DNA of 64,000 nucleotides from positions 1,364,001 to 1,428,000 of the forward strand of contig NZ_CP084874.1 of NCBI RefSeq assembly GCF_020526085.1, read 5' to 3'. Below are positions 12,386 through 23,245 of the stretch, one piece after another (position 1 is the stretch's first letter; the number at the start of each line of letters is the position of its first letter). A program made the position numbers and the translations under genes. The DNA is from Klebsiella africana (lineage in GTDB: Bacteria; Pseudomonadota; Gammaproteobacteria; Enterobacterales; Enterobacteriaceae). The notes beneath the pieces are model-generated. The model did no database searches. It was not told where the DNA came from and saw only the letters and a list, made by a program, of their open reading frames with translations.

Positions 12386-13432
12386 ATGCTTTTTCGCGTC
12401 ATCTTTTTTCTCTTTCTGGCGGTGCTGCCTTGCTCGCAGGCATGGTCGGCACCGACGCAGCAGCGCTTCAACGACTGGCAGGTCACCTGTAACAATCAAA
12501 ATTTCTGCGTCACCCGCAACGTGGGGCTGCATTATGGGCTGGTAATGACCCTCAGTCGCAGCGCCGGGGCGGTCACTGACGCCAGCCTGCGTATCGAGCT
12601 GGGCGGCACCGGCAATCCGGTGGCGACGCTCGCGCCGATAGCGCCGCGCCTGTTATTAGATGGCAAGCCACTGTCCCTGACCGACAAGCACTGGCACATT
12701 GAAGATAAACTCCTCAAAACCGGCGACAGCGTGACCATAGACGCGTTTCTCCAGCAGGTTCAGGAAGGAAAAGCGCTCACGCTGGCCAGCGGCCTGCAGA
12801 ACGTCTCCCTGCAGGGGCTGAAAGCGGCCCTGTTTTTTATCGACGATCGGCAAAAGCGGGTAGGCAGCGAAACGGCCTGGGTCGGCAAAGGGGAAGAGCC
12901 GCCGCTCAGCGTACCGCCGGCCCCGGCGCTGCGCGCAGTGGCGAGCGCGGAAACGGCGCAGTCGCCGCTGGGGCGTGAAGAGCTCAACGATCTGATGGAC
13001 TACGGCAATGAGCGGATGACCAACAGCAACTGCTCCCTCGATCCCTTCCGTCGCGAAATTCGCGTCACTGCGCTGACGGATGACAAAGTGCTGCTAATGA
13101 CCAGCTGCGAATCCGGGGCGTACAACACCGTCTGGCTGGCCTGGCTGGTCTCCCGCCAGCGGCCGTATGTCGCCCGTCAGGTGCGGCTAACGCTGCCGTT
13201 TCAGCCGCCGGGCGAGGCGCCGCGGGAGATTGATCTGATCAACGCCAGCTATGATGACCGCCGCCATGAACTGGTGACCCTGGACAAAGGTCGCGGGGCG
13301 GGCGATTGCGGGATCCAGACCCGCTGGCGCTTTGACGGCCAGCGGTTCAGCCTCTCCCGCTACGCGCAGCAACCGACGTGCGATAACTGGCAGGGGCCAG
13401 ACGCCTGGCCCACGCTGTGGATCACCCGTTAA
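12386..13432 (+). CDS. ypfG: YpfG, periplasmic DUF1176 protein
   Basis: This 348-residue protein has an N-terminal signal peptide (hydrophobic residues 5-15, probable cleavage after SA22). The mature part matches DUF1176, with the diagnostic [18 protein letters not shown] segment. E. coli YpfG has the same length and the same place beside tktB. Paired cysteines (CNNQNFC, and later ones near residues 220-240 and 310-340) suggest disulfides, consistent with the periplasm. The function is unknown. The 3' end overlaps the convergent tktB by 11 bases. Confidence 0.82.
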   Translation: MLFRVIFFLFLAVLPCSQAWSAPTQQRFNDWQVTCNNQNFCVTRNVGLHYGLVMTLSRSAGAVTDASLRIELGGTGNPVATLAPIAPRLLLDGKPLSLTDKHWHIEDKLLKTGDSVTIDAFLQQVQEGKALTLASGLQNVSLQGLKAALFFIDDRQKRVGSETAWVGKGEEPPLSVPPAPALRAVASAETAQSPLGREELNDLMDYGNERMTNSNCSLDPFRREIRVTALTDDKVLLMTSCESGAYNTVWLAWLVSRQRPYVARQVRLTLPFQPPGEAPREIDLINASYDDRRHELVTLDKGRGAGDCGIQTRWRFDGQRFSLSRYAQQPTCDNWQGPDAWPTLWITR

Positions 13433-15416
13433 GCACCTGTTCGGCGGTGGCGACGATATGGTCGACCGTAAAGCCGAAGAACGGGAACAGCTGCTCCGCC
13501 GGGGCGGATTCGCCATAGCCGGTCATACCGACGATCTTGCCTTTTAAGCCGACATACTTATACCAGTAGTCCGCTATCCCGGCTTCGACCGCTACCCGCG
13601 CGCTGACGTCCGACGGCAGCACCGACTCGCGCCAGGCTTCGTCCTGGGCGTCAAACACATCGGTGGAGGGGAGCGAGACCACCCGCACATTCACCCCTTT
13701 GGCCAACAGTTTTTCCGCAGCCAGGACGGTGATCTCCACTTCCGAGCCGGTGGCGATGAGGATCAGATCGGGTTTGCCGCCGGCATCCTTCAGCACGTAG
13801 CCTCCCCGGGCGATATCCTGCACCTGTTCCGGGGTACGCGGCATCTGCGCCAGGTTTTGTCGCGACAGGATCAGCGCCGTCGGCCCAGTCTGGCGCGCAA
13901 TGGCCGCCTGCCAGGCCACGGCGGTTTCTACCTGGTCGCAGGGGCGCCAGGTGCTGAAGTTGGGCGTCAGGCGCAGACTGGCCAGCTGTTCCACCGCCTG
14001 GTGGGTCGGGCCATCTTCCCCGAGACCGATCGAGTCATGGGTATAGACCATGATCTGCCGGGCCTTCATCAGGGCCGCCATGCGCGCGGCGTTGCGGGCG
14101 TATTCCACAAACATCAGGAAGGTCGACGTATAGGGAATGAAGCCCCCGTGCAGGGCGATGCCGTTGGCCACCGCGGTCATGCCAAATTCGCGCACGCCGT
14201 AGTGGATGTAGTTACCCGCAGGATCTTCTTTAATCGATGTCGAGCCAGACCAGATGGTCAGGTTACTCGGCGCAAGATCCGCCGAACCGCCAAGCAGTTC
14301 CGGGAGATGCGGGCCGTAAGCGTTCAGCGCGTTTTGCGAGGCTTTGCGGCTGGCGATTTTCGCCGGCTCGGCCTGCAGTTTCGCCACGTAGTCGCGGGCG
14401 GTCGCGGCAAAGTCTTCCGGCAGGGCACCCTCCATACGTCGCGTCAGCTCAGCGGCTAGCTCCGGGAACTGCTGTTGGTAGGCGGCGAATTTCTCATTCC
14501 AGGCGTGCTCGGCTTTTTCCCCGCGCGGTCGCGCATCCCAGCCCTGGTAGATCTCTTTCGGGATCTCAAAGGGGGGATATTTCCAGCCCAGCTGCTGGCG
14601 GGCCAGAGCCACCTCTTTTTCGCCCAGCGCCGCGCCGTGAGACTCCTCCGAGCCTGCTTTGTTAGGCGAACCGAAGCCGATGATGGTCCGGCAGATAATC
14701 AGCGACGGCTTATCTTTCACCGCCTGCGCTTCCGTTATCGCCTGTTTGATCGCCTGCGGATCGTGGCCGTCGATATCGCCTATGACGTGCCAGTGGTAGG
14801 CGCGGAAGCGTTCCGCCGTATCATCGGAAAACCAGCCTTCGGTTTTGCCGTCGATGGAGATGCCGTTGTGATCGTAAAAACCGATCAGCTTACCCAGTCC
14901 AAGCGTGCCGGCCAGGGAACAGGCCTCATGGGAGATCCCCTCCATCAGACAGCCATCGCCCATGAAAACCCAGGTGTGATGGTCGATGATCTCATGCCCC
15001 GGGCGGTTAAACTGCGCCGCCAGGGTGCGTTCGGCGATGGCCATCCCGACGGCGTTCGCCAGCCCCTGGCCCAGCGGGCCGGTGGTGGTTTCCACCCCAG
15101 GGGTATAGCCATGCTCCGGGTGGCCCGGTGTTTTAGAGTGCAGCTGACGGAACTGCTTGAGTTCAGATAGCGGTAGATCGTAGCCGGTCAGATGCAGCAG
15201 GCTGTAGAGCAGCATCGAGGCGTGGCCGTTGGATAAGATAAAGCGGTCGCGGTCCACCCAGCCAGGGTTCTGCGGATTGTGCTTGAGAAAATCGTTCCAC
15301 AACACTTCGGCAATATCAGCCATCCCCATTGGCGCACCGGGATGGCCGGAGTTGGCTTTCTGCACGGCGTCCATACTCAGGGCGCGGATGGCGTTGGCAA
15401 GCTCTCTTCGGGACAT
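13422..15416 (-). CDS. tktB: TktB, transketolase 2
   Basis: Transketolase moves two-carbon units between ketose and aldose phosphates in the pentose phosphate pathway using thiamine diphosphate. The 664-residue protein has the ThDP motif starting at GDGCLMEG (153-160) and H26 in NSGHPGAP. It resembles TktB more than TktA and is paired with talA, as in E. coli where both are sigma-S-dependent stationary-phase genes. The start at 15416 ([13 protein letters not shown]) is preceded by 'ggag' in the 16-base gap after talA. An extended frame to 15455 would overlap talA and is not supported. Confidence 0.94.
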   Translation of the reverse strand: MSRRELANAIRALSMDAVQKANSGHPGAPMGMADIAEVLWNDFLKHNPQNPGWVDRDRFILSNGHASMLLYSLLHLTGYDLPLSELKQFRQLHSKTPGHPEHGYTPGVETTTGPLGQGLANAVGMAIAERTLAAQFNRPGHEIIDHHTWVFMGDGCLMEGISHEACSLAGTLGLGKLIGFYDHNGISIDGKTEGWFSDDTAERFRAYHWHVIGDIDGHDPQAIKQAITEAQAVKDKPSLIICRTIIGFGSPNKAGSEESHGAALGEKEVALARQQLGWKYPPFEIPKEIYQGWDARPRGEKAEHAWNEKFAAYQQQFPELAAELTRRMEGALPEDFAATARDYVAKLQAEPAKIASRKASQNALNAYGPHLPELLGGSADLAPSNLTIWSGSTSIKEDPAGNYIHYGVREFGMTAVANGIALHGGFIPYTSTFLMFVEYARNAARMAALMKARQIMVYTHDSIGLGEDGPTHQAVEQLASLRLTPNFSTWRPCDQVETAVAWQAAIARQTGPTALILSRQNLAQMPRTPEQVQDIARGGYVLKDAGGKPDLILIATGSEVEITVLAAEKLLAKGVNVRVVSLPSTDVFDAQDEAWRESVLPSDVSARVAVEAGIADYWYKYVGLKGKIVGMTGYGESAPAEQLFPFFGFTVDHIVATAEQVLNG

Positions 15417-15432
15417 AGTTTTCTCCGTGAGA

Positions 15433-16389
15433 CTAAAGTGACAGTTTGGCAGCAAGCAGATCTTCCAGTTTGCGTTGATCGACGGCGAACAGACGGATCC
15501 CCTCCGCCAGCTTTTCGACCGCCATCGGATCCTGATTATGTTCCCAGCGGAACTCTGCCTCGCTGAGCGGTACCGGGCGCGGCAGGATCTGGCTGGCTGG
15601 GATCAGTTTGCGCACCACCGGGGCGTCGCTGGCCTGCAGCTCTTTTAACAAGGGCGGGGCGATGGTCAGCCGGTCGCAGCCGACCAGGGCGAGGATCTGT
15701 TCGGTGCGGCGGAAGCTGGCGCCCATCACGATGGTGGTGTATTTATGCTGTTTGAAGTAGTCATAGATATTGCGCACCGATTTCACCCCCGGATCTTCCT
15801 CCACCACGTAAGGATCCAGCGGCTTACGCGCCTGATACCAGTCATAAATACGCCCGACGAAAGGGGAGATCAGATAGACCCCGGCTTCGGCGCAGGCCCG
15901 GGCCTGGGCGAAGGAAAACAGCAGCGTCAGGTTGCAGTGGATCCCCTCTTTTTCAAGCGCCTCGGCGGCGCGGATCCCTTCCCAGGTGGAGGCCAGTTTG
16001 ATCAGGATCCGCGACTTATCAATGCCCATCTCTTGATACAGCGCCACCAGGTGGCGAGCTTTCTCGATACTTTTCTCCCGATTGAAGGAGAGGCGGGCGT
16101 CCACCTCGGTGGAGACACGGCCAGGAATACTTTTGAGGATCTCGGCACCAAAATTGACCGCCAGCTTGTCGCAGGCGTGAGCCACCAGCGCTTCGCGTCC
16201 GCCACCCTGCTTTTTGGCCCAGGCGATGGCGTCGTCGATGAGCCCGCTATAGGCGTCCAGCCCGGCGGCCTTCAGCAGCAGGGAGGGATTGGTGGTGGCG
16301 TCTTCCGGCTGATAGTGGCGAATGGATTCGATATCGCCGCTGTCGGCGACCACGGTGGTGAATTGCTTAATGCTGTCTAGCTGATTCAT
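15433..16389 (-). CDS. talA: TalA, transaldolase A
   Basis: Transaldolase transfers dihydroxyacetone units between sugar phosphates through a Schiff base on lysine, here K131 in [11 protein letters not shown]. The 318-residue length fits the family (about 316). Start [11 protein letters not shown] at 16389 is preceded by a Shine-Dalgarno-like aggag; an in-frame extension to 16521 is non-homologous. It is first in the talA-tktB operon and divergent from maeB across 294 bases. Confidence 0.94.
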   Translation of the reverse strand: MNQLDSIKQFTTVVADSGDIESIRHYQPEDATTNPSLLLKAAGLDAYSGLIDDAIAWAKKQGGGREALVAHACDKLAVNFGAEILKSIPGRVSTEVDARLSFNREKSIEKARHLVALYQEMGIDKSRILIKLASTWEGIRAAEALEKEGIHCNLTLLFSFAQARACAEAGVYLISPFVGRIYDWYQARKPLDPYVVEEDPGVKSVRNIYDYFKQHKYTTIVMGASFRRTEQILALVGCDRLTIAPPLLKELQASDAPVVRKLIPASQILPRPVPLSEAEFRWEHNQDPMAVEKLAEGIRLFAVDQRKLEDLLAAKLSL

Positions 16390-16683
16390 GGATAAGTCCT
16401 CCTGGAACAAGGTGTTACATGAGTGCTTGCCGGTATACGGTATAAACATTGATGAGGTACATAACCAAAAAGCATAGCAGACAGGGCTATTATTGGCGGC
16501 GAATCCAGGTAACATAACCACTATAAATTGATAACAACTAAATCATAACGATGACCAGAGTTTGGCGGTGTTCAAAGTTTATCGCCCCGCCAGGAGGGAT
16601 ACTGTCTGCCACTGAAAGGTGAACGACAGGATGGTCATCACGCTTTTCCCCTACGAACGATACGTGAAAGAAAGGAATAGAAA

Positions 16684-18963
16684 ATGGATGAGCAGTTAAA
16701 ACAGAGCGCCCTCGACTTCCACGAATTTCCGGTTCCCGGAAAAATCCAGGTCTCGCCGACCAAACCTCTTGCCACCCAGCGCGATCTGGCGCTGGCCTAC
16801 TCACCGGGCGTCGCGGCCCCCTGCCTGGAAATCGAAAAAGATCCGCTGGCGGCCTACAAATATACCGCTCGCGGCAACCTGGTGGCGGTGGTCTCCAACG
16901 GCACCGCAGTGCTGGGGCTCGGCAATATCGGCGCGCTGGCCGGCAAGCCGGTAATGGAGGGCAAAGGCGTCCTGTTTAAGAAATTTGCCGGTATCGATGT
17001 ATTTGATATCGAAGTCGATGAGCTGGATCCGGACAAATTTATTAACGTCGTCGCCGCCCTCGAGCCGACCTTCGGCGGTATCAACCTGGAAGATATTAAA
17101 GCGCCGGAGTGTTTCTACATCGAACAGCAGCTGCGCGAGCGGATGAATATTCCGGTTTTCCACGACGATCAGCACGGTACGGCGATCATCAGCACCGCGG
17201 CGATCCTCAACGGCCTGCGCGTTGTCGAGAAGAATCTCTCCGATGTGCGGATGGTGGTTTCCGGCGCAGGTGCGGCGGCGATCGCCTGTATGAACCTGCT
17301 GGTAGCGCTGGGTATGCAAAAGCACAACATCGTGGTCTGCGATTCGAAAGGCGTTATCTATAAGGACCGTGAGCCGAACATGGCGGAAACCAAAGCCGCC
17401 TACGCGGTGGAAGACGACGGCAAACGCACCCTGGATGACGTGATCAACGGCGCCGACATTTTCCTCGGCTGCTCTGGCCCGAAAGTGCTGACCCCGGAGA
17501 TGGTGAAGAAGATGGCGCGCGCGCCGCTGATCCTTGCCCTGGCCAACCCGGAGCCGGAAATTCTGCCGCCGCTGGCGAAGCAGGTCCGTGATGACGCCAT
17601 CATCTGCACCGGTCGCTCCGACTACCCTAACCAGGTTAACAACGTACTTTGCTTCCCGTTCATCTTCCGCGGTGCGCTGGACGTCGGCGCGACGGCAATC
17701 AATGAAGAGATGAAGCTGGCGGCGGTGCACGCGATTGCCGAGCTGGCCCATGCCGAGCAGAGCGAAGTGGTGGCCTCCGCCTATGGCGATCAGGATTTAA
17801 GCTTTGGTCCGGAGTACATCATTCCGAAACCATTCGACCCGCGGCTGATCGTCAAGATCGCCCCCGCGGTGGCGAAGGCGGCGATGGACTCCGGTGTGGC
17901 GACGCGCCCGATTGCCGATTTTGACGCCTATATCGAGAAGCTGAGTGAGTTCGTCTATAAAACCAACCTGTTTATGAAACCTATCTTCTCCCAGGCGCGC
18001 AAAGAGCCGAAGCGCGTGGTGCTGGCGGAAGGGGAAGAGACCCGGGTGCTACATGCCACCCAGGAGCTGGTATCGCTGGGACTGGCCAAACCTATTCTGG
18101 TGGGGCGCCCGAGCGTGATTGAAATGCGCATCCAGAAGCTGGGCCTGCAGATCAAGGCCGGCGTTGACTTTGAGATCGTCAATAATGAATCCGACCCGCG
18201 GTTTAAAGAATACTGGAGCGAGTACTACCAGCTGATGAAGCGCCGCGGCATTACCCAGGAGCAAGCGCAGCGGGCGGTGATTAGCAATACCACGGTGATT
18301 GGGGCCATCATGGTTCATCGCGGTGAAGCGGATGCGATGATCTGCGGGACTATTGGCGAGTACCATGACCACTACCGCGTGGTGCAGCCGCTGTTTGGCT
18401 ATCGCGACGGCGTCAGCACCGCCGGGGCGATGAATGCGCTGCTGCTGCCGAGCGGCAACACCTTTATCGCCGACACCTATGTCAATCACGATCCATCACC
18501 GGAAGAGTTGGCGGAGATCACCCTGATGGCGGCGGAAAGCGTGCGTCGCTTTGGTATTGAGCCGCGAGTGGCATTGCTGTCGCACTCCAACTTTGGCTCT
18601 GCCGACTGCCCGTCAGCCAGCAAAATGCGTAAAACCCTCGAGCTGGTGAAGGCGAGCGCCCCGGAGCTGATGATCGATGGCGAAATGCATGGCGACGCCG
18701 CGCTGGTGGAGAGCATCCGCAACGATCGCATGCCGGACAGCCCGCTGAAGGGGGCGGCCAATATTCTGGTGATGCCGAATATGGAAGCTGCCCGGATCAG
18801 CTATAACCTGCTGCGCGTCTCCAGTTCGGAAGGGGTAACCGTCGGGCCAGTGCTGATGGGGGTGGCGAAGCCCGTGCATATCCTGACGCCGATTGCCTCC
18901 GTGCGCCGCATTGTGAATATGGTGGCGTTAGCGGTTGTCGAAGCGCAAACCGAGCCGCTGTAA
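16684..18963 (+). CDS. maeB: MaeB, NADP-dependent malic enzyme
   Basis: MaeB decarboxylates malate to pyruvate with NADP, supplying NADPH and pyruvate during growth on C4 acids. The 759-residue protein is a two-domain fusion. A malic enzyme domain (about 1-410, with [20 protein letters not shown] and the GAGAAAIAC nucleotide fold) is followed by a phosphotransacetylase-like domain (about 430-759), which in E. coli is regulatory and responds to acetyl-CoA. A ribosome site (gaaagga) precedes the ATG. Confidence 0.95.
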   Translation: MDEQLKQSALDFHEFPVPGKIQVSPTKPLATQRDLALAYSPGVAAPCLEIEKDPLAAYKYTARGNLVAVVSNGTAVLGLGNIGALAGKPVMEGKGVLFKKFAGIDVFDIEVDELDPDKFINVVAALEPTFGGINLEDIKAPECFYIEQQLRERMNIPVFHDDQHGTAIISTAAILNGLRVVEKNLSDVRMVVSGAGAAAIACMNLLVALGMQKHNIVVCDSKGVIYKDREPNMAETKAAYAVEDDGKRTLDDVINGADIFLGCSGPKVLTPEMVKKMARAPLILALANPEPEILPPLAKQVRDDAIICTGRSDYPNQVNNVLCFPFIFRGALDVGATAINEEMKLAAVHAIAELAHAEQSEVVASAYGDQDLSFGPEYIIPKPFDPRLIVKIAPAVAKAAMDSGVATRPIADFDAYIEKLSEFVYKTNLFMKPIFSQARKEPKRVVLAEGEETRVLHATQELVSLGLAKPILVGRPSVIEMRIQKLGLQIKAGVDFEIVNNESDPRFKEYWSEYYQLMKRRGITQEQAQRAVISNTTVIGAIMVHRGEADAMICGTIGEYHDHYRVVQPLFGYRDGVSTAGAMNALLLPSGNTFIADTYVNHDPSPEELAEITLMAAESVRRFGIEPRVALLSHSNFGSADCPSASKMRKTLELVKASAPELMIDGEMHGDAALVESIRNDRMPDSPLKGAANILVMPNMEAARISYNLLRVSSSEGVTVGPVLMGVAKPVHILTPIASVRRIVNMVALAVVEAQTEPL

Positions 18964-18983
18964 TCTTCTTTTTTCCCGTTAAC

Positions 18984-19003
18984 GCGCGGAGAGTTTTCCG
19001 CGC
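18984..19003 (+). terminator. Hairpin after maeB
   Basis: A 7-bp GC-rich stem (18984-18990 with 18997-19003) lies 20 bases after the maeB stop. No T-run follows it directly; the next hairpin (19012-19050) is the better terminator. Confidence 0.4.
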
Positions 19004-19011
19004 ACAATATC

Positions 19012-19050
19012 AGGCAGGCCGGCAGGTAAAAACGCTGAGCCTGCCTTTTT
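19012..19050 (+). terminator. Rho-independent terminator, maeB to eutS gap
   Basis: Bases 19012-19019 (aggcaggc) pair with 19039-19046 (gcctgcct), followed directly by a T-run. An inner alternative pairs ggcagg (19021-19026) with cctgcc. It separates maeB from the eut promoter region at about 19051-19180. Confidence 0.65.
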
Positions 19051-19180
19051 AATTTAGCCGCCCTGTTATTTTCTCTTCTTAGTGATCCACTTCACCTTTT
19101 AAACCCACTTGCCGAAATTTGTTATTTGCCACGCTGAAATACCCTCACCATAAGGACAGATTTCAGGGGGGCAATTAGCC

Positions 19181-19516
19181 ATGGATAAAGAACGCATTAT
19201 TCAGGAATTCGTACCAGGCAAACAGGTTACGCTGGCGCATTTGATTGCTCACCCGGGAGCGGAACTTGCGAAAAAGATCGGCGTTCCCGAATCCGGCGCT
19301 ATCGGCATTATGACGCTAACACCGGGGGAAACGGCGATGATTGCCGGGGATCTGGCAATGAAGGCTGCCGATGTTCATATCGGTTTTCTCGACCGGTTTA
19401 GCGGCGCGCTGGTGATATACGGATCGGTCGGCGCGGTGGAGGAGGCGCTCCTGCAGACCATCGGCGGGTTAGGCCGATTATTAAATTATACCTTGTGCGA
19501 ATTAACGAAAAGTTAA
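19181..19516 (+). CDS. eutS: EutS, microcompartment shell protein
   Basis: This 111-residue protein is the first gene of the ethanolamine operon. EutS is a circularly permuted single BMC-domain hexamer that forms bent shell facets; the sequence is nearly identical to E. coli/Salmonella EutS ([22 protein letters not shown]-terminus [11 protein letters not shown]). Its N-terminus can recruit cargo to the shell in heterologous systems. A 'ggggggc' stretch upstream provides the ribosome site. The promoter must lie in 19051-19180; EutR and CRP control is known in Salmonella but I cannot place the sites. Confidence 0.95.
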   Translation: MDKERIIQEFVPGKQVTLAHLIAHPGAELAKKIGVPESGAIGIMTLTPGETAMIAGDLAMKAADVHIGFLDRFSGALVIYGSVGAVEEALLQTIGGLGRLLNYTLCELTKS

Positions 19517-19528
19517 TTGAGAGCGACC

Positions 19529-20008
19529 ATGAAGCGTATTGCAATTGTCGGCGCCGTCGGCGCAGGTAAAACCACGCTATTTAATGCCCTGCAGGGAAAT
19601 TATTCCCTCGCCCGAAAAACGCAGGCGCTGGAATTTAACGATCGCGGTGACATCGATACGCCTGGGGAATATTTCAGCCATCCCCGCTGGTATCACGCCT
19701 TAATTACCACGCTACAGGATGTGGACATCCTGATTTATGTCCATGCGGCCAATGATACCGAATGTCGTCTGCCTCCCGGGTTACTGAATATTGGCAGCCG
19801 AAAGCACCTTATCGTCGCGATCAGCAAAACAGACCTCCCGGATGCCAACGTCGCCGCGGTACGGCAACTGCTGGAGAGGATGGGGTTCCAGGCGCCGGTT
19901 TTCGCCCTCAACGGTTGCGATCCGCAAAGCGTCGCACCTTTGGAAAATTACTTGAGTGAGCTCAGCCAAAAGGAGGAAGGGCCAGGTGAAGAAACTCATT
20001 ACCGCTAA
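19529..20008 (+). CDS. eutP: EutP, ethanolamine operon GTPase-like/acetate kinase
   Basis: This 159-residue P-loop protein has the motif GAVGAGKT at residues 8-15 and a likely switch region (DTPGEYF). Salmonella EutP has acetate kinase activity, which would convert the acetyl-phosphate made by EutD to acetate and ATP. I place the start at ATG 19529 (MKRIAIVG), 12 bases after the eutS stop; a TTG at 19517 in frame is less likely. The 3' end overlaps eutQ by 23 bases. Confidence 0.88.
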   Translation: MKRIAIVGAVGAGKTTLFNALQGNYSLARKTQALEFNDRGDIDTPGEYFSHPRWYHALITTLQDVDILIYVHAANDTECRLPPGLLNIGSRKHLIVAISKTDLPDANVAAVRQLLERMGFQAPVFALNGCDPQSVAPLENYLSELSQKEEGPGEETHYR

Positions 20009-20681
20009 CGATATTCGTGCCGCCCACGCGCGCGGCGAACAGACGATGTCGGTCGTTCTGCGTGCCAGCATCATTACCCCGGAAGCGCGCGAAGTCGCCG
20101 AGCTGCTGGGATTCACTATCACCGAAGACGATGGCGCGGCGCCAGCGCCGGCGGCGACAGCGGCGGACAGCGACAAAACAGAAAGCCAGCGGATCCGCGA
20201 AACCATTCTGGCGCAGCTACCGGAAGGCCAGTTTACCGAAAGCCTGGTGGCTCAGCTGATGGAAAAGGTGATGAAGGAGAAGCAGTCCCTGGAACAGGAG
20301 GCGATGCAGCCGGGGTTTGACGCAGTGACCGGCAAAGGCGGCATCAAAGTGATCGACGGCAGCAGCGTGAAGTTTGGTCGCTTCGATGGCGCCCAACCGC
20401 ACTGCGTTGGCTTAACGGACCTGGTGACTGACCAGGATGGCAGCAGCATGGCGGCCGGATTTATGCAGTGGGAGAACGCCTTCTTCCCGTGGACGCTGAA
20501 CTACGACGAAATCGATATGGTGCTGGAGGGCGAGCTGCATGTGCGCCATCAGGGGGAAACGCTGGTCGCCAAAGCGGGGGACGTCATGTTCATCCCGAAA
20601 GGCTCCAGTATTGAATTCGGTACCCCGTCAACGGTGCGCTTCCTGTACGTCGCCTGGCCGGCAAACTGGCAATCGCTATGA
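19986..20681 (+). CDS. eutQ: EutQ, cupin-fold ethanolamine accessory protein
   Basis: The 231-residue protein has an N-terminal segment, a variable Ala-rich and charged linker (about residues 50-100), and a C-terminal cupin domain (about 105-231, with GELHVRHQGETLVAKAGDVMF). EutQ has been reported as an acetate kinase and shell-assembly factor in Salmonella. It starts with GTG at 19986, set by an aggagg ribosome site at 19971-19976 inside eutP and by the family start MKKLITANDIRAAH. A longer frame to 19956 is not supported. It overlaps eutT by 4 bases. Confidence 0.88.
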   Translation: MKKLITANDIRAAHARGEQTMSVVLRASIITPEAREVAELLGFTITEDDGAAPAPAATAADSDKTESQRIRETILAQLPEGQFTESLVAQLMEKVMKEKQSLEQEAMQPGFDAVTGKGGIKVIDGSSVKFGRFDGAQPHCVGLTDLVTDQDGSSMAAGFMQWENAFFPWTLNYDEIDMVLEGELHVRHQGETLVAKAGDVMFIPKGSSIEFGTPSTVRFLYVAWPANWQSL

Positions 20682-21484
20682 ACGATTTTATTACCGAAGC
20701 GTGGCTCAGGGCGAACCATACGCTCAGCGAAGGCGGTGAAATCCATCTTCCTGCCGACGCTCGCCTGACACCCTCGGCGAGGGAACTGCTGGAAAGTCGG
20801 CATCTGCGGGTCAAATTTCTCGACCGCCAGGGGCGCTTGTTTGTCGAGGATGACGAACAGACGCCGCAGCCGGTGCATGTCCTGACCAGCAGCGACCATC
20901 CGCCTCAGGCCTGCTGCGAGCTCTGTCGCCAGCCGGTGGGCAAAAAGCCGGACACCCTGACCCACCTGACGGCCGAGATCCTGGTGGCGAAAAACGATCC
21001 GCGACTGGCCTTTCGCGCGGTGCTGGACAGCACCATCGCCCTGACGGTGTGGCTGCAAATTGAACTGGCGGAGCCCTGGCAACCGTGGCTGACGGATATT
21101 CGTTCACGGCTGGGCAACATCATGCGCGCCGACGCGCTTGAGGAGCCGCTGGCGGCGCAGTCGATAGCCGGATTCAGCGAGGGGCAGCTGCATCGTCTGT
21201 CCCATCAGCCGCTGCGTTACCTGGGTCACGATCACCTGGTGCCGGAGGCCCGCCATGGGCGCGAGGTTGCGCTGCTCAATCTGCTGCGCGGCAAAGTGCG
21301 CGAGGCGGAGGTGACCGCGGCGCAGGTGTTTATTACGCCGCAATTTGCGGTCCAGCGTGCCGATATTCTACAGGCGCTCAACCGTCTCTCCAGCGCGGTC
21401 TACGTGATGATGATCCTGGGCGTGACGGACTCGCCGCCGGCGCTCAGCCAACTGCAGCAGCTGGGAGGGGAAGATGATCATTGA
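20678..21484 (+). CDS. eutT: EutT, corrinoid adenosyltransferase
   Basis: EutT makes adenosylcobalamin, the cofactor of EutBC, from ATP and reduced cobalamin. The 268-residue protein carries the exact HX11CCX2C metal motif known from Salmonella EutT: H67, C79, C80 and C83. The remainder (about 95-260) is the four-helix-bundle adenosyltransferase domain. It overlaps eutQ by 4 bases and eutD by 11, so translation is tightly coupled. Confidence 0.92.
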   Translation: MNDFITEAWLRANHTLSEGGEIHLPADARLTPSARELLESRHLRVKFLDRQGRLFVEDDEQTPQPVHVLTSSDHPPQACCELCRQPVGKKPDTLTHLTAEILVAKNDPRLAFRAVLDSTIALTVWLQIELAEPWQPWLTDIRSRLGNIMRADALEEPLAAQSIAGFSEGQLHRLSHQPLRYLGHDHLVPEARHGREVALLNLLRGKVREAEVTAAQVFITPQFAVQRADILQALNRLSSAVYVMMILGVTDSPPALSQLQQLGGEDDH

Positions 21485-22490
21485 CCAGTGCCGCAAACTG
21501 GCCCTGCGCGCCCCCGCCAGGGTGGTGTTCCCGGATGCGCTGGACGTTCGGGTGCTGAAGGCCGCGCATTATCTGCAGCAGCAGGGCCTGGCGCATCCGA
21601 TCCTCGTCGCCAGCCCCTTCGCGCTGCGGCAGTTCGCCCTCAGCAAGCGCCTGCCGCTGACCGGAGTGCAGGTTATCGATCCGCACAGCAACCTGGCGAT
21701 GCGCGAGGCGTTTGCCGCCGCCTGGCAGGCGCGCGCCGGCGATAAAACGCCCGCTGACGCCGTCGACAAACTGGCCGACCCGCTGATGTTCGCCGCGGCG
21801 ATGGTCAGTGCCGGGCAGGCCGAGGTGTGTATCGCCGGGAATCTCTCGTCAACCGCCAGCGTGCTGCGCGCCGGTCTGCGCCTGATCGGCCTGCAGCCGG
21901 GGTGTAAAACGCTCTCTTCACTGTTTCTGATGCTGCCGCAGTATGCCGGCCAGCCGCTGGGGTTTGCCGACTGCAGCGTGGTACCGCAGCCGACGGCGGC
22001 GCAGCTGGCGGATATCGCTATCGCCAGCGCCGAGACCTGGCAAGCGATCACCGGCGAAGCGCCGCGGGTGGCAATGCTGTCCTTCTCGACGCACGGCAGC
22101 GCCCGCCATCCCTGTGTGGCTAATGTTCAGCAGGCCACGGAGATGGTGCGTCAACGGGCGCCACAGCTGATGGTCGATGGCGAGCTGCAGTTTGACGCCG
22201 CCTTCGTACCGGACGTCGCTGCGCAAAAAGCGCCCGCCAGCCCGCTGCAGGGCCGGGCCAATGTGCTGGTCTTCCCGTCGCTGGAGGCGGGCAACATCGG
22301 CTACAAAATCGCCCAGCGGTTGGGCGGGTATCGCGCCATCGGGCCGTTGATCCAGGGCCTGGCCGCACCGCTTCACGACCTCTCGCGAGGCTGTAGCGTA
22401 GAGGAAATTATCGAACTGGCGCTGGTGGCGGCAGTACCGCGCCAGGCGGATGCGAGCCGGCTCCCCGACTCGTCCACGCTGGTTGAATGA
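21474..22490 (+). CDS. eutD: EutD, phosphotransacetylase
   Basis: EutD converts acetyl-CoA to acetyl-phosphate, regenerating free CoA inside the microcompartment for EutE. The 338-residue protein is a single PTA_PTB domain ([13 protein letters not shown] near the start; [17 protein letters not shown] near residue 270) and lacks the regulatory N-terminal half of housekeeping Pta. Length equals the E. coli protein. It starts within the eutT 3' end. Confidence 0.94.
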   Translation: MIIDQCRKLALRAPARVVFPDALDVRVLKAAHYLQQQGLAHPILVASPFALRQFALSKRLPLTGVQVIDPHSNLAMREAFAAAWQARAGDKTPADAVDKLADPLMFAAAMVSAGQAEVCIAGNLSSTASVLRAGLRLIGLQPGCKTLSSLFLMLPQYAGQPLGFADCSVVPQPTAAQLADIAIASAETWQAITGEAPRVAMLSFSTHGSARHPCVANVQQATEMVRQRAPQLMVDGELQFDAAFVPDVAAQKAPASPLQGRANVLVFPSLEAGNIGYKIAQRLGGYRAIGPLIQGLAAPLHDLSRGCSVEEIIELALVAAVPRQADASRLPDSSTLVE

Positions 22491-22528
22491 ATGGTCCCGT
22501 TCAGGACCCCTTATGAGAGGAAAACACA

Positions 22529-22819
22529 ATGGAAGCATTAGGAATGATTGAAACCCGGGGCCTGGTTGCACTGATTGAGGCCTCTGACGCCATGGTCAAA
22601 GCCGCCCGCGTCAAGCTGGTCGGCGTGAAACAAATTGGCGGCGGCCTGGTGACCGCTATGGTGCGCGGTGATGTCGCGGCGTGCAAAGCCGCGACGGATG
22701 CCGGGGCAGCGGCGGCTCAGCGTATCGGTGAGCTGGTTTCAGTGCATGTCATCCCGCGCCCGCATGGCGATCTGGAAGAGGTTTTCCCGATCAGCTTTAA
22801 GGGCGACAGCAATATCTAA
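22529..22819 (+). CDS. eutM: EutM, major hexameric shell protein
   Basis: This 96-residue single BMC-domain protein ([20 protein letters not shown]) matches the main hexamer that tiles the shell facets. The [16 protein letters not shown] segment is typical of the fold. A gagagg ribosome site lies about seven bases upstream. It is separated from eutD by 38 bases and from eutN by a REP-containing gap of 127 bases. Confidence 0.97.
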   Translation: MEALGMIETRGLVALIEASDAMVKAARVKLVGVKQIGGGLVTAMVRGDVAACKAATDAGAAAAQRIGELVSVHVIPRPHGDLEEVFPISFKGDSNI

Positions 22820-22845
22820 CGGGGAGGGTGTGCCGGAAAGTTCGG

Positions 22846-22922
22846 GCCGGATAAGGCGCCAGCGCGTTGCTATCCGGCAATGACAAGGCATGAATGCCGG
22901 ATGGTGCAGCGCTTATCCGGCC
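22846..22922. repeat. Pair of REP palindromes between eutM and eutN
   Basis: Two REP-like palindromes lie head to tail inside the operon. 22846-22878 begins gccggataaggcg and ends tatccggc; 22896-22922 begins gccggatgg and ends cttatccggcc. Each can fold as a hairpin in the eut mRNA. Confidence 0.8.
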
Positions 22923-22946
22923 TGGACATCACACACGGAGACGGAC

Positions 22947-23234
22947 ATGAAGCTGGCTGTCGTTACCGGATATGTGGTCTGCACCGTACGTCATGAAGGT
23001 CTGGCCCACGACAAACTGCTGATGGTGGAGATGCTCAACGCTCGCGGCGAGCCTGACGGGCAGAGTGCGGTCGCCATCGACAACATTGGCGCGGGATGCG
23101 GAGAGTGGGTGCTGCTGGTCAGCGGCAGCTCGGCGCGACAGGCACACGCACAGGGAGCCTCTCCGGTCGATCTGTGTGTGATTGGCATCGTGGATGAGGC
23201 TGCGGCCGGTGGTCAGGTGCTCTTCCATAAGTAG
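22947..23234 (+). CDS. eutN: EutN, pentameric vertex shell protein
   Basis: This 95-residue protein is a bacterial microcompartment vertex protein (EutN/CcmL family) capping the corners of the polyhedral shell; motifs include MKLAVVTGYVVCTVRH and CVIGIVDE. An in-frame extension to 22890 would encode part of the REP palindrome and is rejected; the ATG at 22947 matches the family. A 'cggaga' ribosome site lies directly after the REP pair. Confidence 0.94.
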   Translation: MKLAVVTGYVVCTVRHEGLAHDKLLMVEMLNARGEPDGQSAVAIDNIGAGCGEWVLLVSGSSARQAHAQGASPVDLCVIGIVDEAAAGGQVLFHK

Positions 23235-23245
23235 GGTGGAAAATC

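Noticed and set aside
19051..19180. Cobalamin riboswitch or two-component leader upstream of eutS
   Set aside because: The gap is too short and lacks B12-box-like sequence; enteric eut operons use EutR, which is present.
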